Positions 17,701 to 27,793 of a stretch of 64,000 bases of DNA are shown here, piece after piece; within the stretch, counting starts at the first letter, position 1, and every line of letters starts with the position of its first letter. The notes beneath the pieces were generated by a model, which was not told the DNA's origin, ran no database searches, and saw only the letters and a program-made list of their open reading frames with translations. The DNA is taken from positions 3,712,001-3,776,000 of the forward strand of contig NW_026974141.1 of NCBI RefSeq assembly GCF_037042905.1, read 5' to 3'. The position numbers and the translations under genes were made by a program. The stretch is from Lytechinus pictus. Taxonomy: Eukaryota; Echinodermata; Echinoidea; Temnopleuroida; Toxopneustidae.

Positions 17701-20700
17701 ATTTCAGTACCTTATAGGGAAGATTCTTTCTTCACTGGTTAAACATAACCCATTCGTAACTTGAAAGAGGTCAAATACATATTGGTTCGTATTCTGAAGT
17801 CGGGTTTAACTTAAACTCAGGTTTAAAGTTGTGGTTAAAGTATGGATAGGCAATTGTTACATAAATCACTAACAGTAGAGATATCATATTTCAGCTCATT
17901 TGGCTCTCAAATCATTCATAATAGTCTAGGAAGTATAAATAAATGATTGCCTTCACCATCGATGAATAAGGAAAGAGCACAGAAACATACAACTTAATAC
18001 AAATTTTGACACTTTTGGCTTCCCATAATTTTAGCACAGAGTTAGACCATGGTCTAAGTTAAACCTGACTTCCGAATACGGGCCATTGGGTTTTTTGTTT
18101 TACCTGAGAGTGTTCCATTCTGTCCATCATCTCTTCCCTCCACTTTTGAATACGGTGGGCGGGATTGCTTTGGAGTCTGGTCGCCCCCTGGAGCCACTTC
18201 TATCAAAGTTTGTGCTTTCTTCTGATCACATGACTGAGAGTTGAGATCACCTGACTGGGTTCTGAGATCACCTGATTGCTTGGAAGTCTGGTCACCCCCT
18301 GCAGCTACTTCTATCAAAGTTTGTTCTGTCTTCTGATCACATGACTGAGAGTTGAGATCACCTGACTGGGTTCTGAGATCACCTGATTGCTTGGAAGTCT
18401 GGTCACCCCCTGCAGCTACTTCTATCAAAGTTTGTTCTGTCCTCTGATCACATGACTGAGAGTTGAGATCACCTGACTGGGTTTTGAGATCACCTGATTG
18501 CTTGGGAGTCTGGTCACCCCCTGCAGCTACTTCTATCAAAGTTTGTTCTGTCTTCTGATCACATGACTGAGAGTTGAGATCACCTGACTGGGTTCTGAGA
18601 TCACCTGATTGCTTGGAAGTCTGGTCACCCCCTGCAGCTACTTCTATCAAAGTTTGTTCTGTCCTCTGATCACATGACTGAGTCCTGAGATCCCCTGACC
18701 TCTCATCACCTGATGCTGGATTGGATTGTGTCTGGATAGCTTCATCATAGTCCTTCCATTCAAATAGTCCGATGATTCCCTCTCCTCCGATATCATGAGC
18801 ATTAAGCAGATTCCCATCATCATCATACTCAGTCTCCACTTTAATAGTGAACTAAATAAAAAGAAAAACGGACAAACTGTCACATCTAAGTGATGACATG
18901 ATATACCATGTTACTTTGACACACGATCAGATTCATCCTATTCTTAGTCTGCAGTCAAAACGCAAGTTGTGATAACATACAGTTGGAGGATTATACTATC
19001 AAGATTTTCCCAATGATTTCATTTTATTTATTGGACTTTGATGACTCTATTGATCTCCAATATATCATTTAAAAGTCAATTCATGAGGACTTTGCATTGT
19101 TCTGTTACAGTCCATAGATGATTCAAACATTATCAGGGCCCCTTTTACCGGAGTGGGCTAGACCAGAGAGTGATTTTTTAGGCTGTGGAACAGTGCCTTC
19201 AAGAAACTGAATTGAATGCAGAAAACTGTATCTAGATTAAATCATATTTCATGTGGGTAAACGGATGTAAAGTGGTTGGCTTGGTTTTCTAAATCTGTGC
19301 GGAGATCGCTCTCGTGATGCATGGTGAGGCAACACAACATAATAGGTAAGGGATTGGAGATAGATGGTGATCCTTCAACTGTGGGTGGAGTCATCAAGGG
19401 ATTCGGTTCAATGGCTAAATAAAACTGTGTCTAGATTGGGGTCTGTTTTGGCAAGTTAAAGGGATGGTCCAGGCTGGAGATATTTCTATCTCAAGAAACG
19501 GAGTAAAATACACAGAGCAAAACGCTGAAAATTTGATCAAAATCGGATGACAAATAACAAAGTTATTGAATTTTAAAGAATTGCATTATTCAGGTGAAAC
19601 AGTTCTAGGCATGTCTTTATGAGTATTCATTAGGTGGGCTGATGATGTCATATCCCATCTTGTTCTTTTGTATTTTATTATATGAAATTAGGTTTATTCA
19701 AAATTTTTCTACCAAGAACTAAAATAATAGGATTGACAACTGATTAAGTGCATTAGTTATTTATTGCGGTAACTTATTTCATCATAACGAGGACACATCA
19801 TTTACACATGTATGAAAAAATTAAACATTTATGATTTCATGTAATAACATAGGAAAAAAGAAAGTGGGAATGTGACATCATCAGCCCACCTAATGAATAT
19901 TCATGACGATGTGCATATAACTGTTTTCACACAATATTTATAAATTTTAAAATTCAATAACTATGTTACTTGTTATCCGATTTTGATGAAATTTTCAGCA
20001 TTTTGCCCTGTGAATTTTACTCTATTTATTTAGATATAAATATTTTCAGCCCAGAAAGTCCCTTTAATAGTTGTAGAGGCCTAAGCTCCTCTTCTAATTT
20101 GCGCTGAGGCAATACCAACAGTAGGTAAAGATTATCAACTCTTGTTGGCTGCAGACAGCCAGTGAAGGCTCTGGAAGGTGCACTCAGGATAGAGTCAATC
20201 TCTAAAGCATGGAATGACCTAAACTAATTGAGCATGAAGGGGATTATACCATGCTTACGGAATGACACTACACTAAAAGTACAGCGTAGATAAGAAATAG
20301 GCTTTGGCATTAGAGCCGAGTAATCGAGTCTACCCGATTCCTGTCACCAGAGTCAAGGAGGCGACACCTATTGTTTCAGAGCCGATTACATGAGCCTGAG
20401 GGTTTCACTGCAAAAGAGAACCGATTCTGTTTGTAACACCACCTAAAAGTCCCGTTGATAATCTTTCAAGACTTAGTTTATAATTCTAGGCTCAAACCGT
20501 TGTTTGGAAATCTTATACATTAGTGAGTTTATTGTGGAGGTGGACCCTCCAGACCTGCTAGTGTCGTGGAGGGACTGCGTAAGCAGACTACTCCAAAATC
20601 CAAGCAGACATTGGGTCAGGTTTCTCTTATCTTTTGACAACATTATTGCCCCCTTCAAGATACACACTTTCAAGGTGTCAAAAAAAAGAAAAAAGAAACC

Positions 20701-23700
20701 CAAAGCGTTGATTTGAGAAAGAGGAAACAGAGAGGGGGTAAAAAAATGAGAAAACAGAGAGAGAGAGGGAAAAAGAAAGATGAGGACGTTTATAGTCTGC
20801 TGTGTACATAGGAAGGAAGTAATTCCTCAAAAAGCTGTGCGCACCAGAATCGGTAGACTAGCTTAGCCGGGGTAATATAGGAGCGCCTTGAGCAACTAGC
20901 AAGGTGGATACGTGCGCTATACAAATCCTATATTAATATTACTATTATAAATTATTACATTAGGTCCTTTCACTGTATGGACATATCGAGCATGGTGTGT
21001 AATCTGGTAATTCACTAGCGAGTTAAGTGACACTGGAGTCGATTCATCTTGGAACCGAAGCCTTAGGTCAGAACCAAAGTTCAGTTCTGGGAAGCTGGGA
21101 ATCACCTGAGCCTAATGGGAAAAATTAAATTGTTTTGATTTCAATATAGTACGCTATAATTTATTATTTGACAGGTACTTACATGGTTTGGACTCTCTTC
21201 ATGTAAGTTGTTCTCCTTTATGTCATCTGGCTTTTCATCATTGACAAGTACATGGGAAGGTTCTGGATTTTAATAAATACCCGGTATATGAAAAGAAAAA
21301 AAAAGAAGTCAACATTTTCTTCTCATCTACATGTATTCTTGCAAAACGTATGAAATGCATATAATTTGTTGTGCAGCACTTGAAAGAAATAATAACCAAA
21401 AAAGGTGAGTGTGGATAAGAGAAATGCTTCAAGGAGCAATGGGTAAATTAAAGTTCAGTGTTGACCTTTTGGTGTTGGTGTGTTAGGTCAATTTTTACAC
21501 GATTATAACGCCAAACATATTTGAAGATGGTCCCGAAAAGTCAATCACTAGTTGTTGAGATGTCAATAATGTGATTTGGATCAGTTTTACAAACTACATG
21601 TATGAATAAGTTTTGGAGCAAGGGGAAGCAATCCAAATTTCAACACCTACACCAATGCCCAGGCCAACACCAACACCCAGGCCAACACCGGACTTGAAAT
21701 CACCCAATGAGCGGGCCATAACACCCTCCGGTACCCCCAAATGAAAGCTTTATTCACAAACATACCTAACGTCATTTCCTCATCCTCGCTATCATTTTCC
21801 TCTTTGATCTCTAGTTTTATTTCTTGCTGACGTTGCATAAACATAGGTGGATTGACCTGTAATCCTATTTTAAAAAAAAAACAAGAAAAACAAACAAACC
21901 ATGGGTTACTAATAATCAGAGATTTGACCGCAATCTAGAAGACTTATGGATAAAAGAAACACGTTGCCTTTGTGATTGAGCTACACGGTCTTATCATCTC
22001 TCAATGAAGAAACAAGGATTTCCATCTGAGCCTGAGAATTATTTATTTAAAGATCATCTACAAACGTTTTTAAACATGATCACCGAGCCGATCATAAAAT
22101 CATACGTCTCACCAAGTATAATGCTCTTGGCTATTCTTTCAATTCTTAATAATATTCATCTGTATCTCACTCATAATCTGGAGTTCACAATCTGATCATG
22201 TAGGATGCCTTTCTGAGATCTTTTTTCATAAAATTGCCTTGTAATCAATCAAGAAGTTAATGGTTTTCTCCTAAGCACCTTTACCCTCCGGGCTGCAATC
22301 AAACATTGAAAACAAAATTCTATAGGTCCTTATAAAACAAAAATAGCCTTCTGAGCTAAATCATTATTTTGTGGCCCCTGTAGGCTGGCTGTAAGCCTAC
22401 ATAAGCAGACAATTCTGAAATCCTCATACCATTTTGTTCAAACTAACAATCTCTTCTGATATTTCTTGTTAATTTCTGTTTGGGTTGTATACCCATATCA
22501 TGGCAATAACTTATATTCCTAAAACATAAAATGAAATATTTCTTTAATAGGTTATTGCAAGAATAAAAATGAAAAACAGAAATTTAATGGAATATTATTA
22601 AATAATATTATTAAATAATGAGTGTCGACTATACATACCAACTTTGTTCACCATCTCATAGTTTTCTTTGATGTTCTTGATACAAATTCTCTCATAACTG
22701 CTGAACGTTGCCCATTCCTTGGCTGTGAAATAAACCTGAACATCTGAAAGATACTGATCCATCTCTGGCAGAGACATGGTGGCTTGCTTGCAAACTGAAG
22801 GCACATATATTTTCCTGTTCCAAGAAAGAGACTGGAACAAAAAGACAAAGTTTTTTTTTAAAGATTACATTTGATTTGCAGCTAAGACTTCATGCACTGG
22901 TCTCACTCTCATTATCAATCTGAGCATAACTCAATAGACATAGATTCACTTGCCTAAATAATTTCTTTTTTCAACATAGATAAAGACCTAATTCACATAT
23001 GTTCCAACATTTATTAAAAATTGCCAGAGATTGAGTCTAAGAGCCTTGCATTGTTTACGATACTGGCAGCTACAATCTGTTCAGAGTTTCTTAAAATTTA
23101 ATTTACCTAGTGAAGCAAGAAAGGCATGATGAAATAGACTGCAAGCTTTCGGTCTAACAAGATATGTAGTACATGTACAGTCTATTCATTGACCTTACAA
23201 GCTTGGACAGAGGTCAGAGACAGAGTGCGTCCCAGAAAAATGAAACAGAAAACTATAGAAGCTTCACAATGCAATAACAAATATACGAAAGGCATGTGAC
23301 TACCTTACGTTATCTTACGTTATATTCTATCCATTTACCAAAATTATGTACTGATTTGAGCGAAAACTATTTGAAAAAGGCTAACAAAAATCACTCACTC
23401 GGTCTCATCTCACATTCTATCTAGGTATGATCTAAATATTCTCGATATTTTCAAACAATACCAATATTTGATAGGAGTATTTATGCACGATTTAATTAAT
23501 AATCGGTTGCCACATCGTTTTATTTATCATTTTTCATTCATAGACCATCCTTACAATACGAGAAATAGAGAAAAGCGAAATGTTAATCTTGACAAAACTA
23601 ATACCAATTTGGGAAAACAATCAATTTCATTTTCTGGTCCTACTCTATGGAATCATCTGCCAAGTAATATTAGAAACACCCCCAGTCGAAAGATATTTAG

Positions 23701-24044
23701 GAAATTGTTAAAACTAATGCTACTGGAAGATTATAATTAATTTGGTACCGTATGGTAAATACTGCCTGAAAACAAATAATTCTGTATAAAGATTTTGTGA
23801 ACAATTAAGGTATTTTTTCTTGTAAATAGTGTAAATATGTTCACTAAAAATGATCGCAATTTTCTGCAACAGTAATAAGTAGAGTTTATACTGAAATTTT
23901 TTTCCCAATAAAATGTGCGAGTAATATTCTTACCGGTGCAGGAGATGCAAAAGCAGAGGTGCATGTACGTGTAGATTGGATGTTACTCTGAAAAGTTTGG
24001 CCATCATTTCCACTGGTTGGTGCTGCCAAGACTGTTTGGATATA
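12707..24044 (-). CDS. PRDM9-like KRAB-SSXRD C2H2 zinc-finger gene, no PR/SET exon (whole gene, 5' partial)
   Basis: Predicted nuclear DNA-binding regulator. Exons in order: 23934-24044, 22639-22831 (KRAB-like), 21766-21864 (SSXRD-like), 21183-21262, possibly 20959-21105, 18104-18851 (acidic minisatellite linker) and 12707-14790 (fingers). Phases agree at every junction (0, 1, 1, 0, 0, 1), giving about 1104 codons without the doubtful exon. Known PRDM9 order is KRAB, SSXRD, PR/SET, isolated finger, finger array. Here KRAB and SSXRD sequence, the phase-1 intron between them, the isolated finger and the array are all present. I find no PR/SET sequence (no WYGD or NWMRYVN-like codons) in any intron. 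KRAB in PRDM9 mediates protein contacts rather than classic KAP1 silencing; whether that holds here is unknown. Its 5' end may lie further right. The array is cut short by a 2-bp deletion. The exon model is inference from splice sites and frame. Confidence 0.78.
14890..15487. mobile_element. TTAA-type MITE, family M2, copy 1 (left end degraded)
   Basis: Shares with 19456-20067 and 45555-46147 the core 'cattaggtgggctgatgatg', subterminal 'caaaatcggataacaaagtt' and a right end 'aaggaccattcctttaa'. The left terminus is disturbed by a poly-C/poly-A run. It sits in the intron just upstream of the zinc-finger exon. Non-coding. Confidence 0.75.
15929..16519. mobile_element. TTAA-flanked MITE, family M3
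   Basis: Starts 'ttaaaggagaatgaaacctt' and ends 'aaggtttcattctcctttaa': a ~20-bp perfect terminal inverted repeat including TTAA. Subterminal 'aatcagacaaataatgagaa' has an inverted partner near the right end ('cattacttgtccgatttttc'). It lies in the same intron as the M2 copy. Confidence 0.85.
16955..17545. mobile_element. TTAA-type MITE, family M4, copy 1
   Basis: Starts 'ttaaaggggaatccaaccca' and carries 'aacaatattggacaaacaac' inside. Its other end is 'ttaatggccaaagttaa', shared with the inverse-oriented copy at 30757-31359. Non-coding intronic insertion. Confidence 0.75.
17788..18075. mobile_element. Small MITE with ~30-bp terminal inverted repeats (family M6)
   Basis: The left end 'attctgaagtcgggtttaac' and right end 'gtctaagttaaacctgactt' are inverted and imperfect. 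A related copy lies at about 29629-29900 next to the THAP exon, sharing 'cttttggcttcccataa' and 'ttagcacagagtta'. It lies about 30 bp downstream of the linker exon's donor. Confidence 0.65.
18104..18851 (-). CDS. Acidic linker exon with 37-residue coding minisatellite
   Basis: Acceptor 'tttctttttatttag' and donor 'ctctcag/gtaaaac'; phase 0 in, phase 1 out, 249 codons. The N-terminal part FTIKVETEYDDDGNLLNAHD is acidic with an IKVE sumoylation consensus. Then follow about 4.5 tandem copies of a 37-residue unit containing TLIEVAAGGDQ and SGDLRTQSGDLNSQSCDQ, including internal SGDL subrepeats. The phase-1 donor fits the zinc-finger exon acceptor at 14790, forming a GAT codon. In the PRDM9 layout the PR/SET exons would be expected in this interval, but the exons on each side splice to each other in frame without them. 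Likely a disordered spacer. Confidence 0.72.
18174..18680 (-). repeat. 111-bp in-frame minisatellite
   Basis: The marker 'cccctgcagctacttctatc' recurs every 111 bp. The period is a multiple of three, so copy-number change keeps the frame. Copies differ by a few substitutions (Ser/Pro in 'TSKQ'/'TPKQ', Lys/Arg in 'CDQK'/'CDQR'). Confidence 0.85.
19456..20067. mobile_element. TTAA-flanked MITE, family M2, copy 2
   Basis: Starts 'ttaaagggatggtccaggct' and ends 'gaaagtccctttaa'. Internal 'gatcaaaatcggatgacaaa' has its complement near the right end. It is similar along its whole length to the copies at 14890 and 45555. Confidence 0.8.
20812..20950 (+). mobile_element. SINE 3' portion
   Basis: Shares 'aatcggtagactagc', 'agccggggta' and 'aaggtggatacgtgcgc' with the tRNA-derived SINE at 44779-45045, and with an antisense piece at 45320-45430. 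It ends in an AT-rich tail that abuts the doubtful exon at 20959. Confidence 0.65.
20959..21111 (-). CDS. Possible linker exon (uncertain)
   Basis: Open in phase 0 for 49 codons from one of two acceptors (after 21112 or after 21106) to a weak donor 'cctaat/gtaata'. It reads VIPSFPELNFGSDLRLRFQD and continues without a stop. No domain is recognised. The donor lies at the junction with a SINE tail (20812-20950), so this may be a chance ORF or a recently created exon. Skipping it keeps frame, because the flanking exons are phase 0 to phase 0. Confidence 0.3.
21183..21262 (-). CDS. Acidic linker exon
   Basis: 80-nt exon with acceptor 'ttttaaaatccag' and donor 'aaccat/gtaagtacc'. It joins in frame after the SSXRD exon (phase 1) and ends in phase 0. 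It reads EPSHVLVNDEKPDDIKENNL, then HEESPNH. It is acidic and probably disordered, with no known domain. Another psi-K-x-E-like site (IKEN) is imperfect. Confidence 0.65.
21766..21864 (-). CDS. SSXRD-like motif exon
   Basis: Acceptor 'ttttaaaatag' and donor 'gttag/gtatg', phase 1 at both ends. It reads GLQVNPPMFMQRQQEIKLEI, then KEENDSEDEEMTL. The pattern 'FM..RQ.IKL......DS.DEE' is the SSX repression domain (SSXRD) as found in PRDM9 directly after its KRAB exon. The PRDM9 counterpart also starts G-L, has FM then RRQ-IKL, and ends D-S-D-E-E-W. The usual Trp after DEE is Met here. In SSX and PRDM9 the motif is a repression/interaction surface. The exon also holds two overlapping psi-K-x-E sumoylation consensus sites (IKLE, IKEE). 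Confidence 0.82.
22639..22831 (-). CDS. KRAB-like domain exon
   Basis: Acceptor 'ctttttgttccag' and donor 'gttg/gtatgt'. The core reads DVQVYFTAKEWATFSSYERI, then CIKNIKENYEMVNKVG. This is the KRAB A-box pattern (DV.VYF..EEW......R.....V..NY......G) and is closest to the KRAB-related box of PRDM9 and SSX proteins. The exon ends at Gly in phase 1, as in PRDM9. An ATG at 22777 in a strong Kozak context ('aagccaccatgt') could start a protein MSLPEMDQYL..., but the frame is open for 18 codons before it, so an upstream start is also possible. KRAB boxes bind partner proteins. Residues that recruit KAP1 in vertebrate KRAB-ZNFs cannot be judged by eye. Confidence 0.82.
23418..23745 (+). mobile_element. 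LINE 3' fragment (reverse transcriptase C-terminus)
   Basis: The plus strand encodes RYDLNILDIFKQYQYLIGVF and continues through HPYNTRNREK and GPTLWNHLPSNIRN. These are typical of the last ~100 residues of CR1/Jockey-type LINE reverse transcriptases. It is 5'-truncated and lies in the intron between the first two exons of the KRAB zinc-finger gene, antisense to it. Confidence 0.75.
23934..24044 (-). CDS. Exon upstream of KRAB exon (N-terminal, 37 codons)
   Basis: Open exon bounded by 'atgtttcag' acceptor sequence and a 'caccg/gtaagaata' donor on the minus strand. It reads YIQTVLAAPTSGNDGQTF..., rich in Ser/Thr/Ala/Gln, with no recognised domain. It is 111 nt long, phase 0 at both ends. The KRAB exon that follows is open in phase 0 right from its acceptor, so the join keeps frame. 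If it is translated, initiation lies further upstream. If translation starts at the Kozak-like ATG in the next exon, this is 5' UTR. Confidence 0.5.
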
Positions 24045-24092
24045 CTGAAACATAACATGATAGATTATTGGTATTATGATACTGTACATCTA

Positions 24093-24412
24093 GGGGAGCG
24101 TTTCATGAAAGGACTTGTCAGACGTTTTATCCGACAAGTCCTATTTTATCCGACAGTTACCATAGTAACATTGCTTATCAGCCAATCAAAATCAAGGAAA
24201 GATGTCAGATCTGACAACATGTCGGACAAAAATGTTGATGAAACGCTCCCCAGGGGGGCGTTTCATGAAAGGACTTGTCGGACGTTTTATCCGACAAGTC
24301 CCATTTTATCCGACAGTTACCATAGTAACAGTACCTCTCAGCCAATCAACATCAGAGAAAGATGTCAGATCTGACAACATGTCGGATGAAAATGTTGATG
24401 AAACACTCCCCG
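24093..24412. mobile_element. Two tandem copies of a ~160-bp foldback element
   Basis: Units 24093-24251 and 24253-24412 are nearly identical. Each begins 'ggggagcgtttcatgaaagg' and ends 'gatgaaacgctcccc', so each unit has inverted ends. An inner 'tccgacaagtcc' also recurs. Non-coding. Confidence 0.8.
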
Positions 24413-26040
24413 GGTTACCCTAAATGATATCAATTTGTAGTAAGGTATCATACCTAAAAAAACTTGATGGCCTACCTCCCCTCAATGCTTTGCACAATAT
24501 TTTCGGAGTGCACAATGATAGCGCTGAAAAATTCCCTGACTTTGAAGTCTTTTGCAACTTTTGAGACCGAATTCGCACTTTTTAGGAGACAATGTCATGC
24601 AAAATTTTTTTTTTTAATACTTTGCGTACAAAATAATTAGGAGATGGAATTCATTCGGCATGATCACACGGACAACAACCGAGATATAAGGGGGGGGGGG
24701 CGCATCATGGCCCTCCCTCCGGCCCTCTATCTCAGAAAGCCCAGTCCTTTTAGGGTCAAGTCGCCATTTTTAACCTTCACATATTCTGTATTAACTGTAC
24801 ACATACAGGTAATTTTACTTTTCCCTTTGTGTTTAGCCAGTGGGTCAAGCAGGATTTCTCAAACAATTTTTGACATATATAAACTGGATGGATTCTCGAC
24901 TACCAAAAGTAAAAATTCACGCCTGTGCCATTGTCAAATCAGAAACAGATTACAGAACTGACTTCTTAACTTTTCAAATATGAGCCAGATGAAATCAGAT
25001 TGTCACTTCCATGTTTTCTGGTGCATAGTGAGTGACCCATGTGACTTTTGACTTCTGATATAAATACCCCCCCCCCCCCCAAAGAAAAACAGCATTGCCC
25101 CCCCTATGCACACACTGCACATGTACGTGATCCAAGTATGACGTTAGTTGATCTGTTAAAGGATTCCTGAGTAAAGAGTATCATAAAATCGAAACGGGGC
25201 GGACGTGGACTGTGGGGCAGACCATTAAAAGAGTCACCCTAACACATATTTGTAGCTCTCGCATCAACTACAGTGAACATAAACATCTAGGGGTTTTATG
25301 TGTGTATCAAAATCCTCATTTCAGTTAATGGCCTCCCCCTCTCTCAAAAAAATACAAAAAATAATAAAAATACAATAACATAATGATTAAAAAAAAATAT
25401 GCCAAATAAATTATGTATCTGAATACTGTAAAGAATTTGTAATAATGTAATTCTTCGGCAAGACAGTATGCTTAGAATGCCTGTATTGATTTTATATGAA
25501 ATCCAATAACATTAAGAATTATATGCAATCTAAATGATGCCGCAATGTATCCTTCAATATATTACACTTGTTATCAATATCACTTTCACAGTAAATATTA
25601 TTCCAGTCATTATGAACAATCCAATCTCCAAAGCTTTGAATTCCATTTCATGGTTTTAAGACTAAGTATGTACATGTATGGTCCATAATCAGGGGCCAGG
25701 GAAGCAGGGGGGGGGGGGGGGCTGGGGGACTTGTTCTTCCCCAACGTTACGCGACGCAAGCGTCCGTATCGTGGGTGAAGAACAATAGAAAACAAGATGG
25801 CGGCGTAAACATCGGGCAAGTCTCTTCCGTCTATTCATGATATTTTCCTCATTTTTTTGGATGAATTCTTGTCTAGAAATAAAATCCATAGCGAAGAAAT
25901 GTCGAAAATGAAGTTGTATCCCATGTACATGATTTAGGGCCACTCACACAACATGCGAGGTTAGTATACTAACCTCGCACAACGCATGTCATTTCATAAT
26001 GAATTTTGACGTTTTCATTCATCACACGAATGTGAGAATA
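24413..26040. other. No gene confirmed; possible promoter near 25.8 kb
   Basis: Intergenic-looking sequence with poly-C (25068-25080) and poly-G (25709-25722) runs. At 25793-25804 'caagatggcggc' matches the YY1-type element found at many metazoan promoters, in a locally CpG-rich stretch. It could serve a gene on either strand, including the 5' end of the KRAB zinc-finger gene to the left. No transcript evidence is available. Confidence 0.25.
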
Positions 26041-27319
26041 TTCAGATTCAGATTCAGATTCATTTATTTCACACCTCTTTAAAATACAAAAATACATAAA
26101 TACAAATAAAAATCTTATACGACAGAACAGATATTGACAAGTATAAAGTATAAGTAGTCATAAACAGATAGTAAAACACAGTAAATATAAACAATGATTT
26201 CCGCTGTATGGCGGATGTGGGGGAAAGACAGAAAGCCATTGGCCTATCGAGGTCTATCCCCCTGATTACCGTACAACAGGAAAAACAAAACAAACACAAT
26301 GCAAGAAAGGGGATAACAGAGGAATTAAAATCCTAACTAACGGGGGAGAGGGGGGGGGGGGTGGCAGGCAAAGGAGGGGACACAAGTGTTAATTATTTAA
26401 TATTGTATAATATTGTATTGTAATAAGTCATTATGGCGTATATACACATAAATATACTGATACAGATGTATATATAACATTTAGAAGTTCACTTAATTAT
26501 TCTATATTTTATGATAAATATGAATTAAAAGAAGAAAAAAAAAAAATAATAATAATATTTGCACCAACATGCTGTATGACATAAGATGCAGATTAAGCTA
26601 TATTACAGTATGTAAGAGAGCATGTTTGTATTTTCTCTTGAATATGTTTAATGATTGACTATCTTTTAAATGATTTGGAAGGCTGTTCCAAATCTGGGGC
26701 CCTTGATAGCATATACTTGCTCTGGAAACATCATATTTAAGAAGTGGAATATATAGGTCTGTAGAATTTCTGCAGTTATATTTATTTACGTTATAGTTAT
26801 AGAGGAAATATTCATTAATTGAGAGAGGAAGTAGATTATGTATAATAGAATACATAAAGACTGCAACGTGAAACTTATAAAGGTCATTCAAAGGGATGAT
26901 TTGTAGTTTTTTTAATAATGGTTCGGAGTGAGCATAATAATTTGAGTTTGTTATAATACGGATAGACTGTTTTTGAAGTTGAAATAATCTTTGGAAAAGG
27001 TATCTATGACATTGTCCCCATACAGTTATACCATAAGTAAGATGCGAGAAAATCATCGAATAATATAAATTTACAAGGACCCTCAGTGGGAGGAGGTCCC
27101 TTACTCTGTATAATGCTCCAGTAAATCTTGATATTTTCCCTGAAATATAGCCGACATGATCTTTCCAAGTTAATTGTGAGTCTATCCATATGCCAAGAAA
27201 TTTCACAGTATTTTCTCGTTTTATTTCGATGTTATTTATCATTAATTGCATATCACAGTTGATGGATCTGCCTTTCGTGTGGAATATAACATATGAAGTT
27301 TTTTTAAACAATCTTATAA
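26041..27319 (-). mobile_element. 5'-truncated LINE with partial reverse transcriptase ORF
   Basis: A 237-codon open frame (26598-27311) encodes the region after the RT catalytic core: TVKFLGIWIDSQLTWKDHV, then WGQCHRYLFQRLFQLQKQSI, ending NSLPNHLKDSQSLNIFKR. This is characteristic of CR1/L2/Jockey-type non-LTR retrotransposons. The 3' UTR runs left and ends with a 'gaatctgaatctgaatc' tandem tail at 26041-26060, typical of CR1/L2-like 3' ends. Endonuclease and catalytic palm are missing, as expected for target-primed 5' truncation. The ORF is uninterrupted, so the insertion is fairly young. Confidence 0.85.
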
Positions 27320-27709
27320 TGTAATCTAATTTTAAAAATCAGCACGAACTTATCTATAAAAATGGATTTTAAACGCTTACCTCCAAATCTCAGCCAGTTA
27401 CTCCGTCCGATCCTTAATACTGCAGTGGAAATTACGCAAACAACAATCGAAATGCGAATTTTTCCTATCGAACAGTCTAGATTCAAGTCGCCGGCGCATA
27501 ATAGGAAATTGTACAAAAAATCAACAGGTTGCATGTCATGTATAATCGCTGATGGCGCTACATCATAAAATAACGCTGAACAGCGAAAAAAATGCGGAGC
27601 GCCTAGAACGCAGCCAGCAGTACAGCTGATTTGACGTAAACAGGCAAGTTTATTAAATAATATCGCGCGCCTTCTCTGTGCGTATAGAGAGAACCAGCGA
27701 ATCGGGGCC

Positions 27710-27793
27710 ATGCCTGCTTCGACATCAAGAAAAATCATCGATATAAAGTACCAGAAAGACAGAGAGGAATTGAAATTGGCTTCATATCGTTTT
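27710..27793 (+). CDS. Possible first coding exon (28 codons)
   Basis: ATG in context 'cggggccatgcc', then MPASTSRKIIDIKYQKDREE and eight more residues to a strong donor 'cgtttt/gtaagttt'. The region is CpG-richer than its surroundings. It is charged, with no recognised domain, and no matching downstream exon was found before the duplicated block. It may be chance. Confidence 0.25.

Noticed and set aside
14791-21182. PR/SET domain exon within the KRAB zinc-finger gene
   Set aside because: I looked on the minus strand for WYGD-, NWMRYVN- and GLGVW-like codons and open splice-bounded segments. Most of the space is MITEs and SINE, and nothing matched. Eye search only; a profile search could overturn this.
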